Assembly (NCBI RefSeq): GCF_052057775.1 | Contig: NZ_CP195121.1 | Span: forward strand, 1,426,001-1,490,000 | Source: Methanococcoides sp052057775 | Lineage (GTDB): Archaea; Halobacteriota; Methanosarcinia; Methanosarcinales; Methanosarcinaceae | Direction of reading: 5' to 3' | Length of the DNA stretch: 64,000 bases | Part shown: positions 1-8,831 of the stretch, piece after piece | Position numbering within the stretch: position 1 is the stretch's first letter | How the letters are laid out: each line of letters starts with the position of its first letter | Notes under the pieces: model-generated | Seen by the model: only the letters and a program-made list of their open reading frames with translations | Told to the model about the DNA's origin: nothing | Database searches by the model: none | Position numbers and translations under genes: made by a program

Positions 1-49
1 ACACAAATCTAAAATAATTAGAATTTTGGCAAAAAGAACGTAAGAAGGA

Positions 50-1339
50 TCAATTTTCCTTCTGCCTGCTTTCCTCAAGCGCGCTCTTGACGATCTTCAT
101 TGCGCAAAGTTCACCACACATTGAACATGCATCGCTTCCGGTGTATCTGCTTTCCCTGATATTACGTGCCCTTTCAGTGTCAATAGCAGTTGCATACTGT
201 GTATCCCAGTCAAGCTCTGCACGGGCCCTTGCCATCCTTTCGTCTACTGCTCTTGCCCGTTCCTTCTGTCCGTCACGGGTAAGGTCGGCAGCATGAGCTG
301 CTATTCTGGTAACGGTAGCTCCTTCACGAATATCCTCGGCTGTTGGCAGTGCAAGGTGTTCTGCGGGTGTGGTCATACATAGGAAGTCTGCACCGCACAT
401 ACCGGCAAGTGTGCCGCCGATAGCTCCTGTAATATGGTCATAGCCAGGTGCAATATCAGTGACAAGGGGGCCGAGCAGGTACAGTGGTGCTTCGTGGCAG
501 AGCTCTTTCATCGCTCTTACACTGAGCTCAACCTCATTGAGAGGTACGTGTCCGGGTCCTTCTACAAAAGTCTGTACGTTTGATTGTCTTGCTTTGCTCA
601 CAAGTTCTCCGAGAGTTATGAATTCCATGAACTTCGGTCCGTCGGATGCATCATGGATACATCCAGGTCTCATTCCATCACCCAGACTTAATGTAAGGTC
701 ATATTCCTTTGCTATCTCTACAAGATAGTCATACTCGGCATAGAATGGATTCTCCTGTTCGTTGTGTATCATCCATGCAAAGGTGAATGAACCGCCACGG
801 CTGACCATGTTCGTGATCCTGTCGCTGTTCTTGAGCCTTTCAATTGCATTGTAGTTGACACCTGCATGTACGGTTACAAAATCAACTCCATCCTCGGCAT
901 GTTTGCGTACTGCGTTGAACATGTCATCGGATGTCATATCAACGACCGTCTTGTGGGAAGCCGCAGCCTGGTATATCGGGACGGTGCCTATTGGTACATC
1001 CACTGCATCCATGATCCTTGAGCGTATCAGGTCAAGGTCACCACCTGTGGAAAGGTCCATTATCGTGTCAGCACCATATTCTACAGCGACCTTTGCTTTC
1101 TCGACTTCGTCATCAATGTCCACAAAGTCCCTGGAGGTTCCTATATTTGCGTTGATCTTCACGCTCATGTATTTCCCGATGCCAAAAGGTCGGGATTTTC
1201 CCTTGACGTTCCGGGGGATCGTCACAAGGCCTTTTGCAACACAGGATCTAACCGTATCTGCATCGATGCCTTCCACTTCTGCAACACTTTTGATCTCAGG
1301 AGTGATAAGGCCCTTCTTTGCATCTTCCATTAATGTCAT
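50..1339 (-). CDS. thiC: Phosphomethylpyrimidine synthase ThiC
   Basis: Radical-SAM enzyme that rearranges aminoimidazole ribotide into the hydroxymethylpyrimidine phosphate half of thiamine. The 429-residue length fits the compact archaeal form. The C-terminal cluster-binding motif is visible as C405-x2-C408-x3-C412, and the conserved core blocks (SRGGSFTFAWMIHN, GDGMRPGCIHDA, VEGPGHVPL) are intact. The ATG at 1339 has a GGAG about six bases upstream, so the first Met was kept. The gene stands alone, divergent from a universal stress protein. I saw no TPP riboswitch consensus in the divergent spacer. Identification is secure. Confidence 0.97.
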   Translation of the reverse strand: MTLMEDAKKGLITPEIKSVAEVEGIDADTVRSCVAKGLVTIPRNVKGKSRPFGIGKYMSVKINANIGTSRDFVDIDDEVEKAKVAVEYGADTIMDLSTGGDLDLIRSRIMDAVDVPIGTVPIYQAAASHKTVVDMTSDDMFNAVRKHAEDGVDFVTVHAGVNYNAIERLKNSDRITNMVSRGGSFTFAWMIHNEQENPFYAEYDYLVEIAKEYDLTLSLGDGMRPGCIHDASDGPKFMEFITLGELVSKARQSNVQTFVEGPGHVPLNEVELSVRAMKELCHEAPLYLLGPLVTDIAPGYDHITGAIGGTLAGMCGADFLCMTTPAEHLALPTAEDIREGATVTRIAAHAADLTRDGQKERARAVDERMARARAELDWDTQYATAIDTERARNIRESRYTGSDACSMCGELCAMKIVKSALEESRQKEN

Positions 1340-1399
1340 TGTTACTCCAAATAGTGATTTTTAGAATGATCGTAGGCGTTCTTAGGAATCAATACAGCA

Positions 1400-1475
1400 A
1401 TGATACATATATATGTTTCATAGTCCCTGCATTCCTATCTCTTTTTATGTTTTGGGAAAGTTCATATATCAGTGA
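1400..1475. promoter_or_regulatory. Divergent thiC / usp promoter region with TATA-like boxes
   Basis: The spacer between the divergent genes carries a nearly palindromic TATA-like stretch at 1404-1415 (atacatatatatg) and a second one near 1461-1468 (catatatc). Either could serve the stress-protein gene, and the first, being symmetric, could also serve thiC. Assignment is by eye only. Confidence 0.4.
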
Positions 1476-1538
1476 GGTCAATATTTATGTATACAGGTGC
1501 GCTATGCACGTCTAACAGATCAACAAGGGGGTAATTGT

Positions 1539-1985
1539 CTGACTGCTAAAGACTATAAGAAGATCCTGATAGCTACTGACGGATCAGAGAACGCTGACAC
1601 TGCTGTCTTATCGGGTATCGATGTTGCAAAGAAACTTGGTGCAAAGGTATATGCTGTCTGTGTGGTGCCTATTCATCCATCTTCCTCGATGCCTATCGGT
1701 TCAAGGATGATGCAATGGGAAGTGCCATTCCAGGTAATGATGGATGAGGCCAAAAAGGCCGTTGAAAGGGTTGCTGATGCCTGCTCTTCATGTGATGTTG
1801 AGGTGGAGACAGTGGTACTTGAAGGTCATCCTGCAGAGGAGATCATCAAGTATGCTGAAGAGAATAAGATCGATCTTATTGTAATGGGAAGTCTTGGTAA
1901 GACCGGCCTGACAAGATTACTTCTCGGAAGCGTTGCAGAGGAAGTTGTCCGTCACTCTAAAGTGGATGTTATGATCTCAAGATGA
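1539..1985 (+). CDS. Universal stress protein (UspA family)
   Basis: Small cytoplasmic nucleotide-binding protein of the Usp fold. The N-terminal strand (KKILIATDGSENAD) and the C-terminal ATP-binding signature G-x2-G-x9-G-S (in GSLGKTGLTRLLLGS) are present, so it probably binds ATP. The start is uncertain. The reading frame is open back to a GTG at 1497, but that codon has no Shine-Dalgarno site, whereas AAGGGGGT (1525-1532) lies seven bases before a CTG at 1539. Starting there gives a normal 148-residue Usp, so the CTG was chosen. The GTG form would add 14 residues unlike the family. Confidence 0.85.
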   Translation: MTAKDYKKILIATDGSENADTAVLSGIDVAKKLGAKVYAVCVVPIHPSSSMPIGSRMMQWEVPFQVMMDEAKKAVERVADACSSCDVEVETVVLEGHPAEEIIKYAEENKIDLIVMGSLGKTGLTRLLLGSVAEEVVRHSKVDVMISR

Positions 1986-2103
1986 GGTCCATTCACTATT
2001 TTTTATGATGAGATCGTAAGTCCGGTTGAATATGGAAATGATCACAGGATAGTATGGGCAGCAGGAACTCCCGGTTCCGGCTACCAATATGCTATTATCG
2101 GTC

Positions 2104-2310
2104 TTAATCTTCGACTTCCATCGCATTGATTATATCATTGACAGTAAGTTCCCCTTTGGTTGCCCTTACGATCATTGGATAAATGTAGGAACAATCGTCG
2201 ATCGCATTCCATCTCTTTTCCCCGACTTTCTGGATTATTTCTTCCATTATCATTTCGCAGTCTTTACAGTATTTACTTTCAGTTTCAACTCCGCAAACAG
2301 TGCATTGCAT
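2104..2310 (-). CDS. Small zinc-ribbon protein, function unknown
   Basis: A 68-residue protein with two CxxC knuckles close together at the N-terminus (CTVC near residue 3 and CKDC near residue 16), consistent with one structural zinc, followed by a helical acidic remainder. It sits alone between the stress protein and topA, facing away from topA. I do not recognise a named family. It resembles in plan, but not clearly in sequence, the pair of small CxxC proteins at 61.7-62.3 kb. A role in nucleic-acid or protein binding is only a guess from the zinc ribbon. Confidence 0.7.
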   Translation of the reverse strand: MQCTVCGVETESKYCKDCEMIMEEIIQKVGEKRWNAIDDCSYIYPMIVRATKGELTVNDIINAMEVED

Positions 2311-2478
2311 GGTTACCCTCCAATATAATATTGGTATGAACGGTAATGAAGTTTTTGATAAGTTCCTGTGAATACAAACTTTCCATACGACAATTAATGT
2401 ACTGTTAGTACTATCTTATGTCACACCTTTTTGAGGATCAGTACCGCTACTTGAACATTCTATTTACCCTGGATTCCC

Positions 2479-4836
2479 ATGACCACAGTCGTATTTACTG
2501 AGAAGAACAAAGCTGCAGCCCAGATCTCGAACATATTGGCCGGAGGCTCCGCAAAACGAACTATTGTAGATGGAGTTCCTGTCTATGAGTTCCAGAGGAA
2601 CGGTGTCCTCTGGAAAGTAATGGGACTTGCAGGGCACATCATGGGTTACGATTATCCCGATGAGTTCAATAGCTGGAGGGATGTCGATCCCGCACTGTTG
2701 CTGGACACCGATCCTGTAAAAAAGGTGACAAAGGCCCAGTTTGGCAGTGCCATCCTGAAGCTTTCAAAGGACGCAAAACTTATCGTGCTTGCCTGCGATT
2801 TTGACAGGGAGGGGGAGAATATCGGCTTTGAGGCCAAGTCCATTGCAGAAAAGGTATCGAACTCGACCATCAGGCGTGCGAGGTTCTCCTCCCTTTCAAA
2901 AAGTGAGATCGAAAAGGCCTTTAACGAGCTTGTGGAGCCGGATGAGAACATGGCAATGTCCGCGGAGGCAAGACAGATACTCGATCTGAAGATGGGTGCG
3001 GCATTCACCCGCTTTGTAACTCTCTCCGTAAGGGAGCGTGCAAAGACCAAAGGTGTGTTATCTATCGGTCCCTGCCAGACCCCCACATGCGGTTTCGTCT
3101 ATGAGCGTGAGCTAGCTATACGCAAGTTCGATTCAAAGGACTTCTGGAAGATAGAAGGGATCTTTAACGGAAAAGGAACCGACTTTACAGGAACCCACCG
3201 CGGAGGTCACATCTATGAGAAGGAAAAGGCCGAGGCTATATTCAACAGGCTGAAAGATTGCAGGACTGCGGTGGTATCGAAAAAGACAGTCAAGGAGATG
3301 ACGACAAATCCGCCGTTCCCTCTGAATACCAACGAGTTCCTGAAGCGCTCATCCAAATATCTTGGTGTAAGCCCCGAACAGGCACTGGAGATCGCAGAAC
3401 AGCTCTATCTTTCCGGTTTTACAAGTTACCCGAGGACAGAAACCAACAAGTATGCTGATGACATGGATTTCAAAAAGATCCTCCAGGGCTTTACAAGAGG
3501 CGACTACCAGGACTTTGCCATGCTTCTTCTTTCCCAGGAAAAGATCACTCCACGTAACGGGAAGAAGGACGGTCATGATCACCCACCTATCCATCCGATC
3601 AAGGCCGGCTCCCGTGCGGAAGTTGAAAAAGCGGTCAAGATGCCCCGCGCATGGGATGTCTATGATCTTATCGTAAGACACTTCATTGCAAACCTCCTGC
3701 CAGAGGCCATCTTTGAGAAGACCCGATTTGAGCTGACGGTGGAGGACGAGCTTTTCGATTCCACGGGTTCTGTCCAGAAGAGCGCCGGCTGGCTAGCAGT
3801 ATATCCTTTTGAGAAACCTCAGGACAAGCTCCTTCCACTCCTTGAAGAGAAGGACGTTGTTGATGTCAGGAAGATCAACAACATCAAGTCACAGACCACG
3901 CCCCCGAAGAGACTTACCGAAGCCGAACTACTGACCCTCATGGACAAGCATGGTATCGGTACCAAGGCAACTGCACCTTCTCATATCGAAACCAACAAGA
4001 AACGTGGGTATTTTGAGACAAAGGGGAAGACCATTGCTATAATGGAAACCGGTTTCACTTTGATGGATGCACTTAACAGCTCAGTTCCCATACTTGTCAA
4101 ACCGGATATCCGTGCCCGGATCGAAGGTCTCATTCAGGAAGTTGAAGATGGTGATAAGAAGTTCCCGCAAGCCCTTGAGGAAGGCACTGTCCTTATCAAG
4201 GAGATGTATTCCCAGTTGCTGAAGAACCGAGAACTGATGGTCTCACAGATGGCGGGCACGATAACCGATGAGGCTGTGGCTTCTGACAAGAAGAACCACG
4301 TGGGTACATGTCCTGAATGTGGACGTGTGCTTCGCATGGTAAGTACGGACAATGGCCGGTTTGTGGGATGCACCGGATATCCCCAGTGCAAGAACACATA
4401 CCCTCTCCCAAAAGCAGGGGCACTGGCCGTACAGCGTTCCCGCGAGTGCAAAAAGGATGGCATTGCCGTTATTAAAGTAGGGAATAAGTACTACTGGTCG
4501 ATCGGGATCGGACCTTGTTTCTCATGCGAGCTGGAAAAGGAATGCTTCCCTCCTGAAGTTATAGGTCCGTGTCCTTCCTGTGATGGCCAGATGTTCCTTA
4601 TTGCTACAAAGGATTCACGTTTCCTTGGATGTACCAAACGTTGCGGACACACCCAGTCAGTTCCGAAAAAAGGGAGGCTGACTCTGGCAGATAAGATATG
4701 TGATGGTTGCGGATGGCACTTTATAAGGATAAAAGAGCAGGGAAAGGATGCAAAGGAGTATTGTGCTAACCGTCAGTGTGAAGCAGCAGCTGCAGCTCGG
4801 AAAGAGGCGATCAGGAAGGCCAGGACCAAAGTGTAA
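2479..4836 (+). CDS. topA: DNA topoisomerase I (type IA)
   Basis: Relaxes negatively supercoiled DNA through a 5'-phosphotyrosine intermediate. The Toprim acidic triad is seen as D107-x-D109-x-E111 (CDFDREGEN) and the catalytic tyrosine is Y317 in SYPRTET. The C-terminal third carries cysteine-rich zinc-finger repeats: CPECG...CTGYPQC near residues 615-640, then CPSC...CTKRCG, then CDGC...CANRQC. This layout is typical of euryarchaeal TopA. At 785 residues it is complete. The stop codon is the first part of a 22-base palindrome. Convergent with the nitroreductase gene. Confidence 0.97.
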   Translation: MTTVVFTEKNKAAAQISNILAGGSAKRTIVDGVPVYEFQRNGVLWKVMGLAGHIMGYDYPDEFNSWRDVDPALLLDTDPVKKVTKAQFGSAILKLSKDAKLIVLACDFDREGENIGFEAKSIAEKVSNSTIRRARFSSLSKSEIEKAFNELVEPDENMAMSAEARQILDLKMGAAFTRFVTLSVRERAKTKGVLSIGPCQTPTCGFVYERELAIRKFDSKDFWKIEGIFNGKGTDFTGTHRGGHIYEKEKAEAIFNRLKDCRTAVVSKKTVKEMTTNPPFPLNTNEFLKRSSKYLGVSPEQALEIAEQLYLSGFTSYPRTETNKYADDMDFKKILQGFTRGDYQDFAMLLLSQEKITPRNGKKDGHDHPPIHPIKAGSRAEVEKAVKMPRAWDVYDLIVRHFIANLLPEAIFEKTRFELTVEDELFDSTGSVQKSAGWLAVYPFEKPQDKLLPLLEEKDVVDVRKINNIKSQTTPPKRLTEAELLTLMDKHGIGTKATAPSHIETNKKRGYFETKGKTIAIMETGFTLMDALNSSVPILVKPDIRARIEGLIQEVEDGDKKFPQALEEGTVLIKEMYSQLLKNRELMVSQMAGTITDEAVASDKKNHVGTCPECGRVLRMVSTDNGRFVGCTGYPQCKNTYPLPKAGALAVQRSRECKKDGIAVIKVGNKYYWSIGIGPCFSCELEKECFPPEVIGPCPSCDGQMFLIATKDSRFLGCTKRCGHTQSVPKKGRLTLADKICDGCGWHFIRIKEQGKDAKEYCANRQCEAAAAARKEAIRKARTKV

Positions 4837-4855
4837 ATTTAAGATCTTAAATTTA
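4834..4855. terminator. 22-bp perfect palindrome at the topA stop codon
   Basis: The bases from the topA TAA onward form a perfect inverted repeat centred on AGATCT (taaatttaag / cttaaattta). It lies between convergent genes and is followed by T/A-rich DNA, so it may act as a bidirectional terminator or mRNA 3'-end hairpin. Its low GC makes the hairpin weak. Confidence 0.5.
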
Positions 4856-4882
4856 AAGCTTAAAATTAAAATGTGGCAGGTG

Positions 4883-5416
4883 TCAGTTCTCACCTGTCCA
4901 CTTCTCACCATACTTTTCGTTGAATGTGATCTCTTCTATAGCTTTTCTTGTCGATGATCGCTCTTTTTCCATCGGCTGGCCGATAGCAAGGACTGCCATG
5001 AGCTCAAGACTTTTCGGGACTTCAAGAATTGAATTGACCTGCTCGCTCTTTTTGAGGATCTCGCCAAGCCACACGGCACCAAGTCCAAGCTCTTCGCATG
5101 CAAGAAGCATGTTCTGTATGGAAGCCCCGATGGCAAGCACATCCTTGTCGTGATGGTACATGGTCTCCTGATCAAGATAAACTGCTATCAGGAGATTTGC
5201 CTGCAGGACTATCTTTGAGTAATGTGTGCAGTCTGCCAGTTCCTTGATGGTATCTTCATCCCGTATGACGATGAACTTCCAGGGCTGGTTATTAAGGCCT
5301 GATGGTGCCCACCTGCCACAATCAAGGATGGTGTTGATGTCTTCTTTACTAACAGTCTCCTCCGTGTATTCCCGGATACTTCTTCGTGCAAGTATGGTCT
5401 CTATAGTAGCTGACAT
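4883..5416 (-). CDS. Nitroreductase family FMN oxidoreductase
   Basis: FMN-dependent NAD(P)H oxidoreductase of unknown substrate. Family marks are RRSIREYTEE near the N-terminus (FMN phosphate binding), WAPSGLNNQPWKFIV, and the later GAVWLGE block. The open frame extends upstream to 5521, but that extension reads through the ilvC terminator hairpin and into the ilvC 3' end. I therefore chose the ATG at 5416, which gives a 177-residue protein starting MSATIETILARRSIRE, as in other family members. It is transcribed in the same direction as ilvC but separated from it by the hairpin. Confidence 0.9.
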   Translation of the reverse strand: MSATIETILARRSIREYTEETVSKEDINTILDCGRWAPSGLNNQPWKFIVIRDEDTIKELADCTHYSKIVLQANLLIAVYLDQETMYHHDKDVLAIGASIQNMLLACEELGLGAVWLGEILKKSEQVNSILEVPKSLELMAVLAIGQPMEKERSSTRKAIEEITFNEKYGEKWTGEN

Positions 5417-5438
5417 GTTATCATCAAAAAAAGAATGG

Positions 5439-5464
5439 TTTTTCAGGACGATTGTCCTGAAAAA
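5439..5464 (-). terminator. Terminator hairpin downstream of ilvC
   Basis: An 11-bp perfect stem (5439-5449 with 5454-5464) with a four-base loop begins 26 bases after the ilvC stop. The ilvC-sense transcript ends the stem in a run of A/U. It separates the ilv genes from the nitroreductase gene and supports the shorter nitroreductase start. Confidence 0.7.
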
Positions 5465-5490
5465 ACATATTTTTAATATCGTTCTCAGGC

Positions 5491-6498
5491 TTACTTTTCG
5501 TTGAGCTCGCTGTTGAGCCATGGCATCATTGCCCTGAGCTTCTTACCAACGACCTCTACAGGGTGCTCGTTCTCGAGGCGTTCCATGGATGTAAGCACAG
5601 CGTGGTTTGTCTGTCCTTCAAGGACGAACTCACGTGCGAACTCACCGTTCTGGATCCTCTCAAGTGCAATGTACATTGCTTCACGGGACTCTTCGTTGAT
5701 GACCTGTGGACCGACTGTAAGACCACCGTATTCTGCGGTGTTGGATACAGAGTACCACATCTTCTCAAGACCGCCCTCGTGGATGAGGTCAACGATGAGC
5801 TTGAGCTCGTGGAGTGTTTCGAAGTATGCCATCTCCGGCTGGTAACCTGCTTCAACGAGTACTTCGAAGGAGGTCTTGATGAGGCTTGCGACACCGCCAC
5901 AGAGGTCTACCTGCTCACCGAAAAGGTCGGTCTCGGTCTCCTCGCGGAAGGTTGTCTCGATGACACCGGCCCTTGTACAGCCGACACCCTTTGCGTGTGC
6001 GAGTGCCATCTCATGTGCATTACCTGTTGCATCCTGGTAGATAGCGATAAGTCCAGGTACACCGGCACCTTCATTGTATGTCCTTCTTACAAGGTGGCCA
6101 GGGCTCTTTGGTGCGACCATGTAGACGTCAACATCTTTTGGTGGTATGATCTGGTTGTAGTGGATGTTGAATCCGTGGGAGAATACGAGTGCGTTGCCTG
6201 CTTCAAGTCCTGGCTCGATCTCTGCATAGTATATTTTTGACTGGACCTCGTCAGGGAGGAGTATCTGGATGACGTCTGCAGCCTTTGCAGCTTCTGCAAC
6301 TGTCATTACCTTAAGACCATCGTCCTCTGCCTGTTTCCAGCGGCGGCTGCCTTCTCTAAGGCCAATGACAACATTGAGTCCTGAGTCGTGAAGGTTCTGG
6401 GCCTGTGCGTGTCCCTGGCTTCCATAGCCCATTACAGCTATTGTTTTATCTTTAAGTGCGCCAAGATCGGCGTCTTTGTCATAGAACATTTCTACCAT
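5491..6498 (-). CDS. ilvC: Ketol-acid reductoisomerase IlvC
   Basis: Converts acetolactate or acetohydroxybutyrate to the dihydroxy acids in valine/isoleucine synthesis, using NAD(P)H and Mg2+. The Rossmann motif GYGSQGHAQAQNL, the metal-binding region DLFGEQVDLCGG and the C-terminal knotted helical domain are all present. Length is standard for the short class I enzyme. Two nearby ATGs exist (6504 and 6498). The GGAG Shine-Dalgarno is only two bases from the first but eight from the second, so 6498 is preferred. It follows ilvH by about 32 bases in the same operon. Confidence 0.96.
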   Translation of the reverse strand: MVEMFYDKDADLGALKDKTIAVMGYGSQGHAQAQNLHDSGLNVVIGLREGSRRWKQAEDDGLKVMTVAEAAKAADVIQILLPDEVQSKIYYAEIEPGLEAGNALVFSHGFNIHYNQIIPPKDVDVYMVAPKSPGHLVRRTYNEGAGVPGLIAIYQDATGNAHEMALAHAKGVGCTRAGVIETTFREETETDLFGEQVDLCGGVASLIKTSFEVLVEAGYQPEMAYFETLHELKLIVDLIHEGGLEKMWYSVSNTAEYGGLTVGPQVINEESREAMYIALERIQNGEFAREFVLEGQTNHAVLTSMERLENEHPVEVVGKKLRAMMPWLNSELNEK

Positions 6499-6536
6499 AT
6501 TCATTTCTCCATTTTTAATAAGTCAAATTAATTCAA

Positions 6537-7022
6537 TCATGAGCTTTTAGAACCTCTTGTAAGTGCTACCTTACCGGTCCTTGCCATTTCCTTGATTCCG
6601 AAAGGTCTCAGCAACGTCTGGATCGCCTTGATCTTGTCAGAATCTCCTGTTACCTCGATGGTAACTGTCTTTGAAGCGACATCAATGATCCTTGCCCTGA
6701 AGATATCCACTATCTGGATGATCTCAGCACGGGTATTGGCATCTGCATTCACTTTTATGAGTGCCAGTTCCCTCTCAACCGATTCCTCAGCACCAAGGTC
6801 TGTCACACGTATGACATCGATCAGCTTATTAAGCTGTTTTGTGACCTGCTCGAGCACAAGGTCGTCACCACGGACGACAATTGTCATCCTTGAGATGGTA
6901 GGGTCTTCGGTAATTCCCACTGCAAGGCTGTCAATGTTGAAACCTCTTCGTGAGAAGAGCCCTGCAACTCTTGCCAGTACACCGTATTTGTTCTCTACCA
7001 GAACTGCAAGTGTATGTTTCAT
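6537..7022 (-). CDS. ilvN: Acetolactate synthase small (regulatory) subunit
   Basis: Regulatory partner of IlvB. It carries an N-terminal ACT domain (HTLAVLVENKYGVLARVAGLFSRRGFNI, residues 3-30, written here as one block of the fold) and the C-terminal IlvH-type domain. ACT domains bind the valine feedback inhibitor in characterised enzymes. The 161-residue length is normal. Its ATG overlaps the ilvB stop by four bases (ATGA), which implies translational coupling in equal stoichiometry with the catalytic subunit. Also called ilvH in many genomes. Confidence 0.95.
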   Translation of the reverse strand: MKHTLAVLVENKYGVLARVAGLFSRRGFNIDSLAVGITEDPTISRMTIVVRGDDLVLEQVTKQLNKLIDVIRVTDLGAEESVERELALIKVNADANTRAEIIQIVDIFRARIIDVASKTVTIEVTGDSDKIKAIQTLLRPFGIKEMARTGKVALTRGSKSS

Positions 7023-8710
7023 TGTATCTTCTCCAGGTCAAGTATCTCGTTGATCGCTGCGCCTGCCGGTACCATTGGTGATACGTTCTCCTCCCTTTCG
7101 ATGATGAAGTCGAGGATCACAGGCCGGTTCGCTTCGACCGCCTTTTCGATAGCAGGTCTGACCTCTGAAGGTTTGGTCACACGTATTCCGAGTGCACCAT
7201 ATGCTTCTGCAAGCTTTACGAAGTCAACGCTGTTCTCGATAGTGGTGTGTGAATAGCGGTGTTCGAAGAACAATGCCTGCCACTGCCTGACCATTCCAAG
7301 ATAACCGTTGTTGAACAGTGCGATGATGATCGGTATGTCGTTCTGTACAATAGTTGCCATTTCCTGTGAGTTCATCTGGAACGATCCGTCACCGGAAATG
7401 TCGAAGACGACCTTGTCAGGTCTTCCCAGTTTTGCTCCTATGGCTGCCGGGAATCCGTATCCCATGGTCCCCAGACCACCTGAGGATATGAATGTGCGTG
7501 GCTCTTTGTATTTGAAGTATTGGGCAGCCCACATCTGGTGCTGTCCGACCTCGGTAACGATGATCGCATCAGGGCATACCTCGTTGATCTGCTCGATGAT
7601 ATACTGTGGCTTGATCGCGTCATCCCTGTTGACATAGTGAAGCGGGAAGTCCCTCTTCCAGATGGCGATTTTGTCAAGCCATTCCTTTGTATCACATTCG
7701 CTTACATGTGAGAGAAGTGACTTGAGGACATGTTTTGCATCACCGACGATCGGTATGTCCACAGTGACGTTCTTTGAGATCTCTGCAGGATCGATGTCAA
7801 TGTGGATGATCTTCGCATTTGGTGCGAATGACTGGATCTTTCCTGTGACCCTGTCGTCAAAACGTGCACCGACAGCTATCAGCAGATCGGATTCCTGTAT
7901 CGCATAGTTGGCATACTTCGTACCGTGCATTCCAGGCATTCCGAGGTAAAGGTCATTGTCGTTCGGGAAGCCACCGATACCTGTAAGGGTTGTTGTGACA
8001 GGTGCCCTGATCTTCTCTGCAAAGGCCAACAGTTCCTTGCTTGCATTTGAGCCGATAACTCCGCCACCTGCGTAGATAACAGGTCTCTTTGACTTTGCTA
8101 TGGCTGATGCAGCCCTTTTGATCTGCTGGGCGTTGCCTTTGTATGTTGGCTTGTAGCCGCGAAGCTCTACCTTGTCGGGATATACGAAATCGATCTCGTC
8201 GGTCGTAATATCCTTTGGCATATCAATAAGTACAGGTCCTGGCCTGCCTGTGGAAGCGATATGGAATGCTTCTTTTATGATCCTTGGGAGGTCATTTGCA
8301 TCCTGTACGAGGTAGTTGTGCTTTGTGATAGGCATTGTTATGCCTGTGATGTTAGCTTCCTGGAAAGCATCATTACCTAACATTGAGCTTGGTACCTGTC
8401 CGGTGAAAGCCACCATTGGAATTGAATCCATGTAAGCGTTTGCGATACCTGTGACAAGGTTTGTTGCTCCTGGGCCTGATGTTGCCAGGCAGACACCCAC
8501 CTTTCCGGTAGCCCTTGCATATCCTTCGGCTGCATGGACTGCTGCCTGCTCATGCCTGACGAGCAGATGGTGCAGGTGTGCATCATAGAGTTCATCATAG
8601 ATAGGGAGCAGCACGCCGCCCGGGTATCCGAATATGACTTCGACATTCTCCCTGTACAGGCACTCGACGAATGCTCTTGCGCCTGTCATTCTTTGTGGTT
8701 TTTCGGTCAT
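7019..8710 (-). CDS. ilvB: Acetolactate synthase large (catalytic) subunit
   Basis: Thiamine-diphosphate enzyme condensing pyruvate with pyruvate or 2-oxobutyrate. The catalytic glutamate lies in the RHEQAAVHAAEGYAR block near residue 52, the FAD/TPP central region includes GARFDDRVTGK, and the ThDP-binding signature GDGSFQMNSQE sits near residue 440, followed by the expected NN. The length of 563 residues is normal. It is the first gene of the ilvB-N-C run. The cimA gene lies 121 bases upstream in the same direction, so the four could form one isoleucine/valine transcription unit. Confidence 0.96.
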   Translation of the reverse strand: MTEKPQRMTGARAFVECLYRENVEVIFGYPGGVLLPIYDELYDAHLHHLLVRHEQAAVHAAEGYARATGKVGVCLATSGPGATNLVTGIANAYMDSIPMVAFTGQVPSSMLGNDAFQEANITGITMPITKHNYLVQDANDLPRIIKEAFHIASTGRPGPVLIDMPKDITTDEIDFVYPDKVELRGYKPTYKGNAQQIKRAASAIAKSKRPVIYAGGGVIGSNASKELLAFAEKIRAPVTTTLTGIGGFPNDNDLYLGMPGMHGTKYANYAIQESDLLIAVGARFDDRVTGKIQSFAPNAKIIHIDIDPAEISKNVTVDIPIVGDAKHVLKSLLSHVSECDTKEWLDKIAIWKRDFPLHYVNRDDAIKPQYIIEQINEVCPDAIIVTEVGQHQMWAAQYFKYKEPRTFISSGGLGTMGYGFPAAIGAKLGRPDKVVFDISGDGSFQMNSQEMATIVQNDIPIIIALFNNGYLGMVRQWQALFFEHRYSHTTIENSVDFVKLAEAYGALGIRVTKPSEVRPAIEKAVEANRPVILDFIIEREENVSPMVPAGAAINEILDLEKIQ

Positions 8711-8831
8711 GCTATCTTTTCCTTTTAGTTGATCGGTAAGATATTATCAATTGATCGATATGTTCGAATTGTTATTTTTCAGTCTGTAACTTGCTTCTTA
8801 CTTGTTAGTAGGTCGTCCTGTATCCGGACGT

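Noticed and set aside
1340..1496. TPP riboswitch upstream of thiC
   Set aside because: The conserved CTGAGA-type elements of the THI box were not found on the minus strand of the spacer.
5417..5521. N-terminal extension of the nitroreductase
   Set aside because: It runs through the ilvC terminator hairpin and into ilvC; homologues start at the ATG at 5416.
5563..6240. Open frame of 225 codons on the plus strand
   Set aside because: It lies wholly antisense to ilvC, which has full family motifs; the plus frame encodes a cysteine-rich, non-family sequence.
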